The notes under the pieces are model-generated. The model was not told where the DNA came from, searched no databases, and worked only from the letters and a program-made list of their open reading frames with translations. From positions 1,984,001 to 2,048,000 of the forward strand of contig NZ_CCBB010000001.1 in assembly GCF_000613185.1 (NCBI RefSeq): 64,000 bases of DNA. Direction: 5' to 3'. Positions 61,113 to 64,000 of this stretch are shown here, piece by piece. A program made the position numbers and the translations under genes. This DNA comes from Mycolicibacterium cosmeticum. GTDB lineage: Bacteria > Actinomycetota > Actinomycetes > Mycobacteriales > Mycobacteriaceae. Position 1 is the stretch's first letter. Every line of letters begins with the position of its first letter.

Positions 61113-62396
61113 TCACACCTCATCCTGGCTATACGCCCGGACCCGATAGCGCACGAATGCCGGCCCCGCCAACGCGGCCAGCACCACACCGATGACCACC
61201 AGCAGGCCGCCGCCGGCCGCGGCGACCGTCGTCCCCACCGCGGCGGCGGCCGCACCGTGGGCGACATCCGCGATCCGCGGGCCGCCGGCCACCACCACCG
61301 TGAACACCCCCTGCAGCCGACCGCGCAGGTCGTCGGAGGCCGCTTCTTGCAGGATGGTCGACCGGAACGCCGCCGACACCATGTCCGCCGCACCGCCGAG
61401 CGCCAGGAACGCCAGCGCCAGCCACAGCATCAGCCCGGCGGTGCCGTGCGCGGCGCCGGCGGCCAGCCCGAACCCGAGCATCGCCACACCCCACACCACG
61501 ATGGCCACCACCACCGTCAGGCCCTGGCGGCGGATCCTGGGCAGCCAGCCGGAGAACACGCCACCGGCGACCGCGCCGACCGACATGGCCGCCGACAGCA
61601 GCGCCATGGTGGTGCCGCCCTCCACCGGCCCGCCGAAGCTCTCGTGGGCCATCTGCGGGAACAGCGCACGCGGCATGCCGAAGATCATCGCGATGAGGTC
61701 GACGACGAACGACAGCAACACCACCTGGTTACCGGCCAGGTAACGGAAACCCTCCAGCACAGCGCGGAACCCGAACTTGCTCGCCCCGTCGCCGGCGCCG
61801 GTCGGCGGCATCTTCGCCAGCCGCACCGTGGCCCAGATCGGGGTGATGCAGGTGATGGCGTCGATCAGGTACAGCGTCGACAGGTCGACGAAATGCAGCA
61901 GCACGCCGGCCAACAGCGGACCGACGATGGCGCCGAACTGCATGACCGTCATGTTCAGCGAGTTGGCCGCGGGCAGTTGCTCGGCCGGCAACATGCGCGG
62001 GATGGCGGCCGCCCGGGTGGGCGAGTTGACGGCGTAGAACACCTGCTGGAGGGACAACAGGCACAGCACCACCCAGACGTTGTTCAGGGCAAGTGCGGCC
62101 TGCAGCCACAGCAGCACCGAGGACACCGCCAGCCCGACGGCCGTGATGATCAGCAGCAGCCGGCGGTCCATGGCGTCGGCCCAGGCGCCGCCCCACAGGC
62201 CGAACACGATCAGCGGAACCAGGGCGAACAGGCCGGCCAACCCCACGTACGCGGAGCTCTCGGTGAGGGCGTAGAGCTGCACGGGGACCGCGAAGATGGT
62301 CAGGTTCCCGCCGATGACGGTGACGATGCCGGCCAGCCACAACCGCCGGAAGTCCGGGGTTTTCAGCGGGGTGGTGTCGGCGAACAGCTTTCTCAC
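61113..62396 (-). CDS. MFS transporter (EntS/MDR exporter-like)
   Basis: 427 residues, twelve membrane segments: MRKLFADTTPLKTPDFRRLW, LAGIVTVIGGNLTIFAVPVQ, GLWGGAWADAMDRRLLLIIT (motif A), QQVFYAVNSPTRAAAIPRML, then the six-segment second half. The NSPTRAAAIPRMLPAEQLPAAN sequence is typical of the EntS-type branch (enterobactin exporter) that includes drug exporters of actinobacteria. GTG 62396 is chosen; the open frame to 62495 encodes only the 30-bp tandem repeat as PGDIPRRFAR three times, which is not expected to be translated. A TetR gene follows. Confidence 0.9.
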   Translation of the reverse strand: MRKLFADTTPLKTPDFRRLWLAGIVTVIGGNLTIFAVPVQLYALTESSAYVGLAGLFALVPLIVFGLWGGAWADAMDRRLLLIITAVGLAVSSVLLWLQAALALNNVWVVLCLLSLQQVFYAVNSPTRAAAIPRMLPAEQLPAANSLNMTVMQFGAIVGPLLAGVLLHFVDLSTLYLIDAITCITPIWATVRLAKMPPTGAGDGASKFGFRAVLEGFRYLAGNQVVLLSFVVDLIAMIFGMPRALFPQMAHESFGGPVEGGTTMALLSAAMSVGAVAGGVFSGWLPRIRRQGLTVVVAIVVWGVAMLGFGLAAGAAHGTAGLMLWLALAFLALGGAADMVSAAFRSTILQEAASDDLRGRLQGVFTVVVAGGPRIADVAHGAAAAAVGTTVAAAGGGLLVVIGVVLAALAGPAFVRYRVRAYSQDEV

Positions 62397-62400
62397 GGTA

Positions 62401-62490
62401 AGGCGAGCGAAGCGACGGGGAATGTCACCAGGGCGAGCGAAGCGACGGGGAATGTCACCAGGGCGAGCGAAGCGACGGGGAATGTCACCA
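62401..62490. repeat. Three tandem copies of a 30-bp repeat
   Basis: Each copy starts GGGCGAGCGAAGCGACGGGG and ends AATGTCACCA (the first copy has A at base 1). The copies are otherwise identical, directly abutting, and lie between the pdxH stop and the MFS start (13 bp before 62503 and 4 bp after 62396). The core GAGCGAAGCGACGGGGAAT is related to the intragenic 36-bp repeat of ctpE and accD3. No spacers, so not CRISPR. Confidence 0.95.
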
Positions 62491-62502
62491 GGCAAGTGAG
62501 CG

Positions 62503-63186
62503 TCACGGCTGCAACCGCTCGACAGTCACCGTCGCCGCCTGCGTCACCCGAATCCTGTTGTGCACCCGGTTCTCCCGCCCCTGCCAGAACTCGATCACCT
62601 CGGGTGCGATCAGATAGCCGCCCCAGTGCGGCGGCACCGGCACCACTTCCTGATCGGCGAACCGGGCCGTCACCTCGTCGAGCTGATCGAGCAGCGCGCG
62701 CCGGCTCGCGATCGGCTGCGACTGGTGCGACGCCCATGCCCCCAGCTGGGAACCGCGCGGCCGCTTGCTCCAGTAGTCGGCGGTGGCCTCGGCGGACACC
62801 TTGGTCACCGGACCCCGGACATGCACCTGCCGTCCCAGGCCGTACCAGGGAAACGTGACCGACGCGTACGGGGTTGCGGCCAGCTGCTCGCCTTTTGCGG
62901 AGTCGTAATTGGTGTAGAAGCTGATCCCGGATTCGTCCACGCTCTTGCACAACACCGTCCGCGTCACGGGCCTTCCCCGGTCGTCGACGGTGGCGACCAC
63001 CATGGCGTTGGCCTCGGGCACCCCGGCCGCCCAGGCGTCGGCGATCCAGGTGCGCAGCAGGGTCAGCCAGCCGGTCGAGGGGTCCGGGCCGAGCCAGTCC
63101 GCGTCCAGGTCGGGGCTGCCGTCCTTCTCGACGGATCCGTATTCGACCCGCATCCTGGCGAGGTCCTGATCACCGGTGCTGCTCAC
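62503..63186 (-). CDS. pdxH: Pyridoxamine 5'-phosphate oxidase
   Basis: 227 residues. FMN enzyme making pyridoxal 5'-phosphate from pyridoxamine or pyridoxine phosphate. [73 protein letters not shown] and [14 protein letters not shown] with the R-x-H/R substrate motif near the end. GTG 63186 is the start, divergent from citA across 70 bp. In M. tuberculosis pdxH is elsewhere (Rv2607), so its place here is lineage-specific. Confidence 0.95.
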   Translation of the reverse strand: MSSTGDQDLARMRVEYGSVEKDGSPDLDADWLGPDPSTGWLTLLRTWIADAWAAGVPEANAMVVATVDDRGRPVTRTVLCKSVDESGISFYTNYDSAKGEQLAATPYASVTFPWYGLGRQVHVRGPVTKVSAEATADYWSKRPRGSQLGAWASHQSQPIASRRALLDQLDEVTARFADQEVVPVPPHWGGYLIAPEVIEFWQGRENRVHNRIRVTQAATVTVERLQP

Positions 63187-63256
63187 GCGGTAACGCTACG
63201 CCAGGCGACGGTCACCGGCATGCATCCGGTCCCGGCCCGGGTGCGACAATTCGCGC

Positions 63257-64000
63257 ATGACCGTTCCGGAAAAATTCGTTGCGGGGCTGGAGGGTGTCGT
63301 CGCCTTCACCACCGAGATCGCCGAGCCGGACAAGGACGGCGGGGCGCTGCGCTACCGCGGCGTGGACATCGAGGATCTGGTGGCCAAGCGGGTCACCTTC
63401 GGCGACGTGTGGGGCCTGCTGGTCGACGGCGAGTTCGGGCACGGCCTCGCCCCGGCCGAACCGTTCCCGCTGCCCATCCACTCCGGTGACGTGCGGGTGG
63501 ACGTTCAGGCCGGGCTGGCCATGCTCGCCCCGATCTGGGGATATGCCCCGCTGTTGGACATCGACGACCAGACCGCCCGCGAGCAGCTCGCGCGCGCCTC
63601 GGTGATGGCGCTGTCGTATGTCGCGCAGTCCGCCCGCGGCATCGGCCGGCCCGCGGTATCGCAGCGCACCATCGACGAATGCGCCACCGTCACAGCGCGA
63701 TTCATGACCCGCTGGCAGGGCGAACCGGATCCCCGGCACATCGAGGCGATCGACGCGTACTGGGTGACGGCCGCCGAGCACGGCATGAACGCGTCGACGT
63801 TCACCGCGCGGGTGATCGCCTCGACCGGCGCCGACGTGGCCGCGTCGCTGTCGGGTGCGGTGGGCGCGATGAGCGGGCCGCTGCACGGCGGCGCGCCCGC
63901 CCGGGTGCTGCCGATGATCGAGGAAGCCGAGCGGACCGGCGACGCCCGCGCGGTGGTGCGCGGCATCCTGGACCGCAACGAAAAGCTGATGGGCTTCGGG
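63257..64000 (+). CDS. citA: Second citrate synthase CitA, 3' end outside window
   Basis: The first 248 residues of a citrate synthase very close to M. tuberculosis CitA (Rv0889c): VPEKFVAGLEGVVAFTTEIA, EPDKDGGALRYRGVDIEDLV, MLAPIWGYAPLLDIDD, GAVGAMSGPLHGGAPARVLP with the substrate-binding His, and EKLMGFG where the window ends. CitA is a shorter, more divergent enzyme than GltA2. ATG 63257 is seven bases after GACAAT, consistent with a leaderless mRNA. Truncated by the window edge. Confidence 0.95.
   Translation, partial: MTVPEKFVAGLEGVVAFTTEIAEPDKDGGALRYRGVDIEDLVAKRVTFGDVWGLLVDGEFGHGLAPAEPFPLPIHSGDVRVDVQAGLAMLAPIWGYAPLLDIDDQTAREQLARASVMALSYVAQSARGIGRPAVSQRTIDECATVTARFMTRWQGEPDPRHIEAIDAYWVTAAEHGMNASTFTARVIASTGADVAASLSGAVGAMSGPLHGGAPARVLPMIEEAERTGDARAVVRGILDRNEKLMGFG

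Noticed and set aside
62397..62495. N-terminal extension of the MFS exporter by three PGDIPRRFAR repeats
   Set aside because: The extension is only the tandem DNA repeat read in frame; GTG 62396 gives the natural MRKLFADTTP start of the family.
62393..62499. CRISPR-like array
   Set aside because: Three 30-bp units abut directly with no spacers; it is a simple tandem repeat.

Overview
The window is from a mycobacterium, most likely a fast-growing Mycolicibacterium. Base composition is uniformly high in GC, many starts are GTG, several genes look leaderless (a TAnnnT-type -10 six to eight bases before the start codon), and adjacent genes repeatedly overlap by ATGA or GTGA. The ends of the window carry genes that I recognise from the Mycobacterium tuberculosis Rv0889c-Rv0911 segment in reversed order: citA, gltA2, the Rv0897c and Rv0898c homologues, prrB/prrA, accD3, echA6, the Rv0906 and Rv0907 homologues, ctpE, and the Rv0909/Rv0910/Rv0911 homologues. 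All gene identities are read from the protein sequence and recalled family knowledge; no database search was run.

Layout. 1-1443: end of a ChvE/XylF-type sugar ABC transporter (ATPase cut by the window edge). 1792-3059: sigK-rskA with a probable SigK-type promoter. 3099-3922: tRNA-Arg(CCT), an IS481-type remnant and a lower-GC ankyrin-repeat gene, a small tRNA-associated island. 4196-9469: YbdK-type ligase, CIRCE-controlled hsp20, GNAT, small membrane proteins, DUF985 cupin and an RCK potassium channel. 9447-16722: a seven-gene minus-strand operon echA6 > metallo-hydrolase > beta-lactamase-like lipoprotein > ctpE > antitoxin > SRPBCC toxin > VOC protein, divergent from accD3 (16844-18349).

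18350-51233 is an approximately 33 kb block between accD3 and prrA, which are neighbours in M. tuberculosis. It carries YhgE with a degenerate ATPase; an amine-catabolic locus (aldehyde dehydrogenase, two APC permeases, copper amine oxidase, IclR regulator) marked by four copies of one direct-repeat site; a sugar-acid pair (ACS-type MFS transporter, talarate/galactarate-type dehydratase); two acyl-CoA synthetases with a RamA-like GAF-LuxR regulator; a secreted CDP-diacylglycerol pyrophosphatase; a histidinol-dehydrogenase-like/nitrilase/NCS1/LysR locus; a heterodimeric ABC exporter behind a textbook SoxR-type promoter; and a split chromate-type transporter with a coupled 34-codon ORF between its halves.

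51234-64000 returns to the conserved backbone: prrAB, an LppU-like protein, FKBP, the Rv0898c and Rv0897c homologues, MarR with a DHA2 exporter, gltA2, TetR, an MFS exporter, pdxH and the start of citA. The most unusual sequence-level signals are a 36-bp repeat inserted in the same frame in ctpE and accD3 with only synonymous differences between copies, a related 30-bp triple tandem repeat before the MFS exporter, the SoxR-box promoter, and the four-site operator family of the amine locus.
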